Shown: in pieces, positions 36,404 to 45,565 of the stretch
Layout: each line of letters begins with the position of its first letter
Numbering within the stretch: the stretch's first letter is position 1
Assembly: GCA_019059635.1 (NCBI GenBank)
Contig: JAGVRJ010000002.1
Location: 1,984,001-2,048,000, forward strand
Direction of reading: 5' to 3'
DNA length: 64,000 bases
From: Proales similis
Taxonomy: Eukaryota; Rotifera; Eurotatoria; Ploima; Proalidae
The notes under the pieces: model-generated
Told to the model about the DNA's origin: nothing
The model's input: the letters and a program-made list of their open reading frames with translations, nothing else
The model's database searches: none
Translations under genes and position numbers: made by a program

Positions 36404-36592
36404 GACCTTTCTTTCGCCTCTTCGAATTCTATTTTCAGTTTATTTACAATCAAAACGGTCAAATTGTTGGGCCCTGCTGCTGGCCAATTTTAGTGACAGA
36501 AATAAACCGACTTTCAAAAAATCTAAATCACTCAAATGCATCGAACGCGTATTGGCTGAACTCGTCGATTGAGACATTGGGGTCGATTTGAA

Positions 36593-37230
36593 ATGAGCAT
36601 GGAGCCAAGAACAAAGCGATCCTGCGAATACGAGGCAGTCGAAGAAGACAAGACACTCGAGAGGCAGATAGAACGCATCTGGTTTGGCCTCTTTAGCTGA
36701 GAAGAATGCGGTCTTTTGAAAACTCACTGTTTTTGTGTTCTCAAGCGAGCTCTCACAGCTCAGTCCTGAGCAGATCGAGTACATGGTGCTGAGAGACATC
36801 AACTATTTCATCGACATTTTCTCGGGATGTTGTGTAGGTCCACAGCAGTTCTCGACTTTTTCCGTCTCTGTCTTTTCAATTTGAAATCTTAAACCAAAGG
36901 AGCACAGCTGGAGACACGCCGAATTCAAAAAGCAGTCGAGAAGGGGCAGCAACAAGCTGTACGAAAACTGCGCCCTGTCCAGCTTTAAAGAGGAGCAGTA
37001 CATGGCCGCTTTAACTGCACTTCAATCAGTGTTCTGTAAAAAGGACAACAAAGTAAGTCCGACTGGCCCCAGTTCGACCTCTGGCTTGACTCAACTCTTT
37101 AAAGTATGTTGACTATCTGGTCAAAGTGTTGCTGCCCGAAGCGTTGATAAAAATAACCATGAGAATAAAGCAATGCAGCAAAACGAGCGCCGAAGACTAC
37201 CTTCGACAAAATCCGATTATCCTCCACTAG
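36593..37230 (+). CDS. Orphan small protein, four exons, 151 aa
   Basis: Exons 36593-36681, 36746-36833, 36900-37052 and 37105-37230 join in consistent phase (2, 0, 0). ATG 36593 and ATG 36599 are both in frame. The product is mostly helical. Recognisable features are a LSQLSPEQIEYMVLRD helix, a Cys pair CC near exon 2's end, and a C-terminal YVDYLVKVLLPEALIKI amphipathic helix followed by a Cys-containing basic segment. The last helix recalls the C-terminal LLPEALI-type motif I associate with PWWP3/MUM1-like proteins, but there is no PWWP domain and I would not assign the family. No signal peptide. The four clean introns are the main evidence that it is real. Confidence 0.6.
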
Positions 37231-37673
37231 TTCACCGTCAATAGCCAAATGTTTGCAGACCGGCAGTTTTTGTGTATTTAATTGGCTTCTCATAACAAAT
37301 AAGAACGAATTATGAATTTTGGTATAAATTGTGTATTCCTTAAAATTGCTATGTTTGCTTCGAATAAAGAGATAAACGATCTGAATAGCGCATTATTGAA
37401 AGAAAAATTTAAATTTAGACTGCCTCATCGATTTTTCAACTCAATAAATCATAAAATTGTTACATGCCGAACGCGAAATCGATAAGACAATAGATGATAC
37501 AGAGTGACATAATCAAAGCCAGTGGGCCTGTTTCCCTTTGCCCACAGATCCGTGCTAATCCCTGTTCCACAGCGCCACCCGATTGCTTGGGGAAATAAAA
37601 TTCGGATTTCTGTTTGTGTGTTGTTCAGTTTTCTCAGACCAAGCGCGAAGGAGGGAAGAAATTGCAAAGAATT
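37231..37673. other. Spacer, nothing recognised
   Basis: About 440 bp of AT-rich sequence between two plus-strand genes. Probably the 3' UTR of the small orphan and the promoter of the protease. Confidence 0.5.
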
Positions 37674-39319
37674 ATGAAGCAGCCAGATAATGTTCAAAAA
37701 TCAAGCGCCGTGCTAGCGGCCGAATGCATCGAGGCTCCCAACGTTGACTTGCAAATTGTCAACTACGACGACTATTTCGAATACTTGGCCACGCGGAAGC
37801 GGCGAATTGTCATCTTCCTCGCCGTTTTCTTTTCTGTTTTGCTGCTGCTCGCACTCATCACCGTTTTGGTGATGTACGCAATAAGTGGGTGCATTTGAGC
37901 TTCTCTTCAATAACTGTCGCTCAGTAATTTGAAACAAGTTCCGTGCGCTTTGAGACGATGTGGCCGTAATGCTCACTGCGCGAATCGGCCGTTTAACGCA
38001 CAATGTAGATGCCTGTTTGGCTATGCAGGCGACGGACTCGAGTGTGATCGTAAGATTAAATCCAGTTAACAAAAAAACAACAGTTCACTCTATTCTGACG
38101 AATCTATACTCAAGTTTGTGGCCTACACTTTACCGAAGCGAGAAGAAGAATAATTGGCGGCCAAGTGGCAGAACCTCATAGTTGGCCCTCGCAAGTTCTG
38201 CTGTTGGCCACTTTGGAGATGAATTCAACCTTAGAGCCGATTAGATGCGGCGCTAGCGTCATAAGTCGAACTCAGGTGAGTTTCATTAAGACGTGAACTT
38301 TGAAGAGGAAATGCAAATTTCAGTAAAGGTGCTCACCGCGGCTCACTGCGTCAGAAATGTGGCCAGAAACATTCAATCGGAGCTGCTGGCGTGGGTGTTG
38401 ACTGGACTTCAATCTCTTGACGAGATTGAGTTGCTCAGAAATGAGAGCGAGCTGGTCAAAAACTTGGCCATCCGAGTCAAGGACATTCAAATCGTAAGAA
38501 TCTTCAGTCGCATATGTCCCATTTTTATCAATCGAACCAAACTAGAACAATTTGAACGTCAGAAACGATATTGCTTTGTTAACTCTGACACAATCGATCG
38601 CCTTCAACAAATTCGTGCAGCCCATTTGTTTGCCAGTCGACAAGACCATCGACTATCCGGCAGTGAATTCCACTTCAGCTGTGGTCATCGGCTGGGGAGT
38701 TGACAATTTGGTTGATCAGACCACCGATGATCCGAATTTAAAGCAAGCAACGATACAAATCTTAAATCAAACTCTTTGCGATCAGTTTACTTTTGACGAG
38801 TACTTGCTCGCTAAATACAATCGAACATTCGAACAACTGATCAACAGCTCAAATTTAACTGAAAGCCAAATCAAAAACATAACTATGCCAGGCTACGAAC
38901 ACTTCATTCAACTCGAGGCTCTGGACTCGGGACAGATATGCGCAGGTTAGTCGAGCTGGAATTTAGAGACGCAAACAGGTTGCTTATGATTGCCTTAGGA
39001 AAAGACGAAGGTCATGTTGATGCCTGCCAGGGTAAATAGGCTTAAGGTGTGAAAACAAACCTGTTCTTTACTCGCGTTCTATTCTTGTACAGGCGACTCT
39101 GGCGGGCCGCTGATTATTGTTGAAAAGTTCAAAGATCGTGATGTAGCAGTTTTGGCGGGAATAGTCAGCTACGGATTTGGCTGCGCACAGCCTCACCATC
39201 CAGGGCAAGTCCAACTTAGGCTTTCTTATCTTGTTTGCCAAGAATTTCTTTGTCAAATTAGGGTTTATGCGCGTGTGAGCGCCTTCATGGACTGGATATG
39301 GGCAAACAGAAATCCTTGA
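37674..39319 (+). CDS. Type II transmembrane serine protease with EGF-like stem
   Basis: Eight exons: 37674-37884, 37939-38049, 38115-38275, 38329-38493, 38546-38945, 38999-39031, 39093-39204, 39262-39319; 416 residues. A cytoplasmic tail of about 44 residues precedes a membrane helix (about 45-70). One EGF-like module follows ([14 protein letters not shown]). The zymogen cleavage site is RRR|IIGG. The protease domain has the full catalytic triad: LTAAHC, NDIALL and GDSGGP. Asp six residues before the catalytic Ser (DACQGDSGGP) predicts trypsin-like cleavage after Lys/Arg. Such enzymes cut extracellular substrates at the cell surface. The last intron uses a GC donor (GCAAGT at 39205) and no GT alternative keeps the frame. 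The acceptor of exon 2 is taken at 37939 because the nearer TCAG leads to a stop. Confidence 0.85.
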
Positions 39320-39398
39320 ATGTGAACTTGACAGATGCGCTCGTTTCTTAAACGCAGCTCGTCTTTATCTAAATGCTTGCTCGTGTCAATGGTGGTTA

Positions 39399-39404
39399 AA
39401 TAAA
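39399..39404 (+). terminator. Polyadenylation signal AATAAA of the protease gene
   Basis: AATAAA 80 nt after the protease stop codon and 92 nt before the next ATG on the same strand. Confidence 0.55.
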
Positions 39405-39410
39405 CTCAAC

Positions 39411-39418
39411 TATTTAAG
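39411..39418 (+). promoter_or_regulatory. TATA-like box of the secreted orphan gene
   Basis: TATTTAAG about 75 nt upstream of the ATG at 39491. The placement parallels TATA elements before the SCP genes and the calcium sensor gene. Confidence 0.45.
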
Positions 39419-39490
39419 CTTCTCTGCTTTATACGTTATTTTTTTAAAAGATTTTTCAACCTTTCTAAAGAAGAAAAATAGAAAGCTGAA

Positions 39491-40315
39491 ATGCTTAAAG
39501 TTGTCGTTTTATTGTCGCTCGCTTTGGCCAGCCAGGCGTTTACATTTCGTCGAAACGAAGCATGGAACGATTTAAAAGTGACATGGGGCATCAATCCGTT
39601 CGGCTCGAACAATTTCGTCTCAATGCCGCGCACAGAGCAAGATGCGATCGCCAAAGGATGGGCTCGTGAAAAAGACTGCTCGCAAGTGAACGGCGTCAGA
39701 TACATGTACAACGGTGACAAGGGCGTTCTTCTCGTCTACGACAAGCAGGGCTTGATCGCTGGCATTGCTGCCATCATACCCAAGGGCTTGCCATACAACT
39801 TTCCTTCGAAGAAAATCCAGGCCTACATGCAGGATGAGGGCGACCATTACACAATCACCGCCTACTTTGTGGATCCGAGCACCGTTTGCTCTGACGAGCC
39901 GAACAAACAGAGACTTTCAACTGGCGATCGACTTGTCTTCAAAGGCCAATCGGCTGAGATGCAAATTCCGACGGAAGAGAGCCAGGTGGTGTCAACCGGC
40001 TGGACTCTGGGACAATGCTTCCGAACTATGGGAGTTCACTTTTGGCGAAATGTCGATGGCATTCCCGTCACACCCGAAATGGACGCCGACGACTTTTTCC
40101 CCGTCTTCCTTCTCTATAACAAAGGCAAACTGAACGGCTTCGGCTGGGCCTTCAACGCCGACCTTCCCTCGCCTCGATACGAGCATCCCGGCAGAGAGGT
40201 GTTTGAAAAGTTCATGAAGGTGGTGCCCAAATTCCTGTACGACCCGGCCAAAAGTGGCATGCTCTCTACTCTCCACATTTTCATGGACAGCACTCCGTTT
40301 TTCAACTTTTGCTAA
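39491..40315 (+). CDS. Secreted orphan-family protein, single exon, 274 aa
   Basis: An intronless open frame starting with a clear signal peptide (MLKVVVLLSLALASQA, cleavage near residue 17). The mature protein is about 257 residues, with few cysteines and no membrane segment. Recurrent-looking stretches are WNDLKVTWGINPFGS, a GVLLVYDKQGLIAGI strand pair, a YMQDEGDHYTITAYFVDP segment and the C-terminal TPFFNFC. I have an impression of similar secreted proteins of unknown function in other invertebrates, but cannot name a family or a reaction. A TATA-like box lies upstream and an AATAAA at 40361. Short UTRs and a strong promoter suggest abundant expression, which is inference. It is convergent with the SCP gene at 40379. 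Confidence 0.8.
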   Translation: MLKVVVLLSLALASQAFTFRRNEAWNDLKVTWGINPFGSNNFVSMPRTEQDAIAKGWAREKDCSQVNGVRYMYNGDKGVLLVYDKQGLIAGIAAIIPKGLPYNFPSKKIQAYMQDEGDHYTITAYFVDPSTVCSDEPNKQRLSTGDRLVFKGQSAEMQIPTEESQVVSTGWTLGQCFRTMGVHFWRNVDGIPVTPEMDADDFFPVFLLYNKGKLNGFGWAFNADLPSPRYEHPGREVFEKFMKVVPKFLYDPAKSGMLSTLHIFMDSTPFFNFC

Positions 40316-40349
40316 ACATTAGTTAGTGGTGGCATGCGTCGTTTGACAA

Positions 40350-40366
40350 TTTATTGTTCTAATAAA
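40350..40366. terminator. Back-to-back polyadenylation signals of convergent genes
   Basis: AATAAA at 40361-40366 on plus (46 nt after the secreted orphan's stop) and AATAAA on minus at 40355-40350 (24 nt after the SCP gene's stop at 40379). The two 3' UTRs must overlap. Confidence 0.55.
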
Positions 40367-40378
40367 CTATTCAGACAT

Positions 40379-41088
40379 TCATTCAATTGACTTGAAAACG
40401 TTGGCTGTGTACTGGCCGACATAGTTGCCGTGCTTCAGGTAGTTGCCCACACAGTAGACAGCGTAAAATTTCTTTTCCGTGTCGTAGTTCGCGCTCAAGC
40501 CCATTCCAAGCTCTTTTGAAGCTTTCCAAACGACCTGTGTGAAGTGACCGATGACTTTTCCGTTGGCCGAGACACCGTTCACGAAATCGTAGTCGGCGAC
40601 CTCGTTGTACCACGAGTCGACGCACTGATTACCAATACCTGAATAAAATAAACAATTTTGGCTTAATAGAAGATTTGAATGTTCGAAGGACTTCTGGTCT
40701 AACTTGCACAAGCAGCGTCATCGGTGAGAATTTTCGCCGAGCTCCATTTGGCGTAGATGTTCTCGCCCGCCTTTTCACCGTCAACCATTCGATTGGTGTT
40801 GTGTTTGAAAGCTCCAGTTTTAGCCATATTTTTAGCGTAGTCAAGTGCCAACGTGTCAAGTCCTGACCGAATGGACATGGTCTCAACTTGATGCTTCGTT
40901 CGGTAGGTGTTGTGTCTAGCCAGAGCGGCGTTCCTGAAAGCGGTCAAACAGCTTGAAGAAACACTGAGAGGCAGAAAGTCACAATTGACCTTTTAAAATC
41001 GAATTATTTCAAAAGCTCGTCGATCGAAGGCAAAACAAACGCTTACCAAGGCGACAAGACCCAAAAGTGCGATAACGATCGATTTCAT
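40379..41088 (-). CDS. SCP/CAP-domain secreted protein A
   Basis: Three exons: 41088-41047, 40989-40704, 40638-40379; 195 residues. Exon 1 encodes the signal peptide core (MKSIVIALLGLVAL). CAP signatures: RHNTYR near the start, GENIYA with the conserved Glu, GHFTQVVWKASKELGMG (CRISP1-like) and YAVYCVGNYLKHGN (CRISP2-like). CAP proteins are secreted and some bind sterols or lipids; roles include venom, immunity and fertilisation, none of which can be assigned here. The exon 2 acceptor is AAAAG at 40990; the nearer CTCAG breaks the frame. It is paralogous to the gene at 41639-42346: exon 2 has exactly the same length (286 nt) in both. A TATA box is at 41146. Confidence 0.86.
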
Positions 41089-41145
41089 TTTTCAAATTTA
41101 ACTGATTTCTTTTTTGCTTGATTCTAACTTCGTCCTTAGTTCCTG

Positions 41146-41153
41146 TATTTATA
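41146..41153 (-). promoter_or_regulatory. TATA box of SCP gene A
   Basis: TATAAATA on the minus strand, about 58 nt upstream of the ATG at 41088. Confidence 0.6.
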
Positions 41154-41638
41154 GCCAGCAGAACAAGAGCAAGGACATCGATTCAACTAGATGATCGAAT
41201 ATTGCAATTTAATCCGAACGGGCGCCCCGCTCGACAATCCAGACTCAAGACTGACTAGAATGGGTGGTGTCATATGACAGCAACGTAATTCAACATGCTG
41301 TCTAAATTTGAATAAGAATTGATCACAAGCGTGAGCAGAAGGCTCTAAACTCAAGCAGACTGCTATCAATTTTCGTCTGCGTTCTTTGCTATTTACTTGC
41401 CTGTCTATCTATCGAGCTCTCTGCTCTAGCTCTCTTCCAAGTGAACACTTCAGGTTTTTATTTTTAGCGTTGGAAAACATTTATTTTTTTAAAAAGAGAT
41501 TGAATTTCATTTTGGCTGTAGCCACTTGAAAAGAGTTGGCAAATGCGCTCAAGATAGAACAAGACAAGCCTTCTTGCCACTTTTCTCTACGCAAATAAGT
41601 AGAAAATCTTACAATTTGACCTAATTCATTTGATTGGG
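41154..41638. other. Spacer between tandem SCP genes
   Basis: About 485 bp between the TATA box of gene A and the stop of gene B; AT-rich, no coding frame recognised. Confidence 0.5.
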
Positions 41639-42346
41639 CTAGATGGCCGGGCTGACATTTGCCAATGTCTGGCCACGAACATTGCCCGCCTTGAGATAGT
41701 TGGCCACACAGAGAGCTTCATGAAATCTGTTCTTTTGACTGGCCGCTATGCCCATTCCGAGCCTGGTAGAGCCTTTCCACACGAGCTGGGTGAAATGACC
41801 GACCACTCTGCCGTTCAACGAGCTTCCAGTGTTGAAATTGAAATCATTCACTTCTTTGTACCACGAGTCGATGCATTGGTTGGCGAATTCTTTCAATTGT
41901 GCACATTTCAGCATCGCCAGCCGAGTCGAAAGTGAATGAGCAACTCACCGGCACACTCTTGGTCTGTGGCCAAGAAATACCTTGTTGCCATTTTCTTGTA
42001 GAGATTTTCGCCCGCCGTCTGGCCATCGACAACTCTGTTAGGATTGTGACTGAATTGTCCGCTGCGAGCCAGAGTTTCGGCATACGCCTGCGACAGCGAG
42101 TTTATTGACGCGTCGAGTGTGAGCGGAACCGCCTGATGCTGAGATCGGTAGAAATTGTGGCGAGAAGTGGCCGCGTCTCGGAAACTTTGAATGCAGCTGG
42201 CAGACAAAATGGACTGGCCTTGAGTGGGCAATACCTTTACGAATTCGGCATAAATTAGAGCAGACTGCAGTCCAATTCGGAATAAAAAAAAAAACTACCA
42301 AAAAGCATAGGCACAAGGATGAGATGAGAACAGTTGATTTGATCAT
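41639..42346 (-). CDS. SCP/CAP-domain secreted protein B
   Basis: Three exons: 42346-42299, 42234-41949, 41889-41639; 194 residues. Sign of secretion: a hydrophobic leader in exon 1 (VLISSLCLCFLV). CAP motifs: RHNFYR, GENLYK with the conserved Glu, GHFTQLVWKGSTRLGMG and EALCVANYLKAGN. It is a tandem duplicate of the neighbouring SCP gene A with the same intron phases (0 then 1) and the same 286-nt middle exon, so the duplication postdates the intron gains. A TATAAAAG box is at 42399. Function unknown beyond the CAP fold. Confidence 0.86.
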
Positions 42347-42398
42347 TTTCTTAACGTTGAAATCGACTTGGTGATGATTTGAAACGATTTTCTGCCTC

Positions 42399-42406
42399 CT
42401 TTTATA
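42399..42406 (-). promoter_or_regulatory. TATA box of SCP gene B
   Basis: TATAAAAG on the minus strand, about 53 nt upstream of the ATG at 42346. Confidence 0.6.
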
Positions 42407-43001
42407 GACGTTCGCCGAGCGTCCAGACGCAGGCTTTGGATACTGGCTCGGGCGCCCAAGTAACTGGCAGTGGCAATAACAAGTCATGTATTTCCTTAAG
42501 ATGCACATCTGCTCAGACTCAATTAGTGCCAGATGAATGATCTCTCTTCTTGCCCGGGGCTAAGCTAAGGAAATTTAAGTCCGTACTTGAGCTGTCAATT
42601 GTGCACACTCTAATTGATTTGTGTGACCTTGCTAGTTGACAAAATTTCAAAGTGATCGAACAGGGCGAGATCGACGACAACTCGAACAGGCGACCACTGC
42701 ACTTTTGAAATTGACTTGTTCAATAACAAGAAATTTAAAGTTGAACTGAACATTCGAGCTGGGCATTTACTGTCGCTGTCAAATGGCCGTCGCTCGCTCC
42801 GCATTCATGCAAAATATCAACTCGGGACTGAACAGATACTCGGAAAGGCGAAAATATTTTCCATTTGCCCTGAGCGCTGGTTTCAACTTGATACTCAATT
42901 CGATTCAAATTTTCCTCTCCACTCACTCCATCAACTCACTTCTCGACTGGTCAACTAGTGAAGATACAAATCGTTTTGGCAAGTCTACTCGCCTTTATTC
43001 A
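42407..43001. other. Spacer, nothing recognised
   Basis: About 600 bp. Short frames occur on both strands (for example around 42720-42950) but have no start context, domain or splice partner. Confidence 0.45.
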
Positions 43002-44222
43002 TCATAAAACATAATTTCGCCAAAGAGTGGACGTACACCTGGCCGTTAGGCATCTGTGCTTTCTTTCCAAACTGTGAAGGTCAATCGGAGCGATTTTGTT
43101 GAGATGTTTAATTGAAATGAGCGAATCGACCACAGGCGTCTTCGGACTGTTAGACCGATCGTACGAACTCACTGACATGTGCGAGAGGCTCGAGTTGAGC
43201 ATAGTGCTCTGTCTGGACGTGTCTTCGGTCGAAGACTCTGGCATCCGTTTGCACTTGGTTTGACGCTTGCTTTTGCTCCGTCTCGGCGGCATAAACACTT
43301 CCACATTAGAGTTGAGTGGATTGGTGGATATTCGAAAGCCGTATGAATCTTGTGGTCGCTTCTTAATCGGATTCGAGTCTGACTGCGACGAGGAGCTCTG
43401 GCGTGGTGAGAGCTGTCCACGATGGTGGCCAAGAGGAGCCGACGAACGTGTCTGCTTGTCTGCATTGTCGTTGACCTCTGTGCGGTTGTTCACCTCTTTT
43501 TTCAAGTACTTTTCGATCGAGCGAAAGTCAACCGATCGACACCTTTCTTGATTTTGACGTGCTCTGCCAAACATGTAATTGAACTTGTCCCGATGAATAT
43601 GGAGCCTTTTCAAAGCCGCTCTAGACGCGAGCAAAAGCTCAACCTGATTATCTGACTGCGGCTCTTGAACAGGCAAAGAGCTCTGCTCTAAAAGCTGCTG
43701 GGTGCGCGTTTTGCCAGCGAACTGATGGCCGTTTATCACCGAAAGATTCTTCTCTTTTAGCAATGCCTTTAAGCGTTCATTTTCTGCGACCAGGTCGCCA
43801 ATATCTTTGGGCTGAGGCTGCTCTACTTTTCCGAGACAGGCCTCGAGTTTCTCGCCTTGCGTCTTGGCGAACGTGAACACCTGCTTGAACGCTTCTTCGT
43901 TGTTTATCTCGATCGGATCGTGCGGGTCGCCTCTTTTCACTTTGGCCATTCGAATAAATTTCGCTCGATTTCTGGCGTAGAAAAAGTCCGACTGTTGATC
44001 AATTCGAACGCATGTAGATCGTCGATTCCACACCTTGCCCGGCCTAGACTCGTCCGATTGGATGCTTGACGAATCAGAATGATCGAAAACGCCTTGAACG
44101 ATTTCTGCAGCGAGCTCGGCACTGGTGCTCGCGTCGACTGCGTTGTCGGCGTCCGTTCTATTGTTGTTGCTCTCGTCTGCGAGCACATTAACCCTCTGGG
44201 GCTTGAATGTTTCAACTGGCAT
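43002..44222 (-). CDS. Orphan coiled-coil-containing protein, single exon, 406 aa
   Basis: The open frame extends upstream to 44309 without an ATG; the first ATG is at 44222 (MPVETFKPQRVNVL). No signal peptide or membrane segment. A basic segment RNRAKFIRMAKVKRGD near residue 90 is followed by a short heptad stretch (LVAENERLKALLKEK) and a second helical basic part (ALKRLHIHRDKFNYMFGRAR). The remainder is Ser/Arg/Pro-rich and probably disordered, ending in CLTARCTSTLWRNYVL. This is compatible with a nuclear or cytoskeletal scaffold, but I recognise no family. It may extend further by an upstream exon, because the open frame continues past the ATG. Confidence 0.6.
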   Translation of the reverse strand: MPVETFKPQRVNVLADESNNNRTDADNAVDASTSAELAAEIVQGVFDHSDSSSIQSDESRPGKVWNRRSTCVRIDQQSDFFYARNRAKFIRMAKVKRGDPHDPIEINNEEAFKQVFTFAKTQGEKLEACLGKVEQPQPKDIGDLVAENERLKALLKEKNLSVINGHQFAGKTRTQQLLEQSSLPVQEPQSDNQVELLLASRAALKRLHIHRDKFNYMFGRARQNQERCRSVDFRSIEKYLKKEVNNRTEVNDNADKQTRSSAPLGHHRGQLSPRQSSSSQSDSNPIKKRPQDSYGFRISTNPLNSNVEVFMPPRRSKSKRQTKCKRMPESSTEDTSRQSTMLNSSLSHMSVSSYDRSNSPKTPVVDSLISIKHLNKIAPIDLHSLERKHRCLTARCTSTLWRNYVL

Positions 44223-44697
44223 GAGGAAAAATTGCTGCTTGTTGACAACCAGATTTATTGGCGTCACTTGACAAAACAAGCTCTTGAAGGAGCTCGCTCG
44301 CTCACTCACTCAGTCAAGAATTCTAAAAAAAAAAAGCCAACTACGACGGCGAAATGAGGAAATGTGAAAATAGCGATTGTTATCCGCAATCAGAAATCGA
44401 ACCTTTTCATGTTCACAAGTGAGCTCAACAGCTTGCTCAGATTTAAATGCCATCAGCTTTAGCCACTACTCATTGCCACTTAAAAAGGCAACCGATTCGC
44501 ACTCGAGGTGAATAGCGAACAAAGCGCACACTTTTCAAAAGTCTCACCGCAATCACCGACCACCCTTCCGAGCGTGTTTGTGTGTGTGTTGGTAGTAACG
44601 CTCGTTTGCTCCTATTGTTTCTGCACCTGTTTTCATAATTTCTTGTTTCCTGTGCTCGCTAATTTTGTTATTTTTAACTTTGTGTTTTATCAAATTC
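44223..44697. other. Spacer, nothing recognised
   Basis: About 475 bp between minus-strand genes. A T- and Cys-codon-rich plus-strand frame at 44508-44729 overlaps the next gene and looks non-coding. Confidence 0.45.
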
Positions 44698-45215
44698 TCA
44701 CAAGTTTGCACCAGGACTCGCTGGCCTAGTTTGCTTTTCTTCCATTTGTGAGCAGCAGCAAGCAGCCACTCTGCCAGGCAACTTGAAGAAATTCCGACAA
44801 CTAATTATATCTCGGCCGGTGAAATTTAATTGTGAAATTGTTCTGCTTTTAGAGAATAAATAATCAAACAGCTCCTTCTGCTGGCGCTGTTTTGCCGGCG
44901 TTCTTGTCTTTTTCGCTTTGTTTGCTCTGCTCAGGCTCGATTTTATTTGCCACTTTTCAGATTGCACATTTCTCTGAATTTTGTCGAGCAGCCTGACGGA
45001 ACCGTCGGCTGTTGTTTGCGTCAGTAACGTCAAACTTTGCTTGGCCACGTCTGATCACACACATTTCAATGCGAATGCCAATTATTACTTTCCTTCCTTT
45101 GTGGTGTCAGTCTGGGCAAATATTCAGCCTTGACAACCATTAGTGGCCAAATTGAGAGTTGTCGCTTATTCAGAGTCGAGCTATTTCCTCGTCTAGATGC
45201 AATTCCAATCGCCAT
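44698..45215 (-). CDS. Orphan basic protein, two exons, 159 aa
   Basis: Exon 1 is 45215-45089 and exon 2 is 45050-44698. The short 38-nt intron runs GTAATA...GATCAG and rebuilds an Asn codon; the exon lengths sum to 480 nt. The ATG at 45215 is preceded by a purine-rich AAATAA context. The product is basic (ASRRGNSSTLNKRQ, RANKAKKTRTPAKQRQQK) with a QKELFDYLFSKSRTISQLNF segment and a Cys cluster ACCCSQ near the C-terminus. The composition suggests a nuclear or RNA-binding protein, which is inference. No family recognised. Confidence 0.45.
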
Positions 45216-45565
45216 TTATTTCTCCTTTTTGAATCTGATACTTGTTTGATCTGAATGGCCACGCTGAAAAAGAAAATAAAACCATGATTAAAATTCTCAA
45301 TTCGAACGATACTCGATCGATCTGTTGTTAGGGTTATAATGCAGCTTTTGAGCGTTTTGCTACTGGGCCTTGAATTAGAGAAAAGACTAATCGCGCCGTT
45401 ACATGGCGAATGGACTGTCAATGGGGTGAACGCGTGCAAAAAATGAACTTATGCGAACTGAGGGGAGTTTGAGCGGCAGTTTGAGAGCGGGTTTATTGAA
45501 GTGCTCTTTTGACAAGGCAAAAGGAGCAGAAAACAAGAAAGGCCGAGCGACGGGAGCTGATTGGC
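45216..45565. other. Divergent promoter spacer
   Basis: 350 bp between the small orphan (minus) and SCYL3 (plus). No coding evidence. It must contain both promoters and the SCYL3 5' UTR. Confidence 0.5.

Noticed and set aside
36834-36899. Alternative exon 2 end at TGTGTAG|GTCCAC in the small orphan gene
   Set aside because: It would change the phase and introduce a stop; the donor at 36834 keeps the frame.
44508-44729. Plus-strand hydrophobic Cys/Phe-rich frame
   Set aside because: T-rich sequence gives hydrophobic codons by composition. It overlaps a better-supported minus-strand gene.
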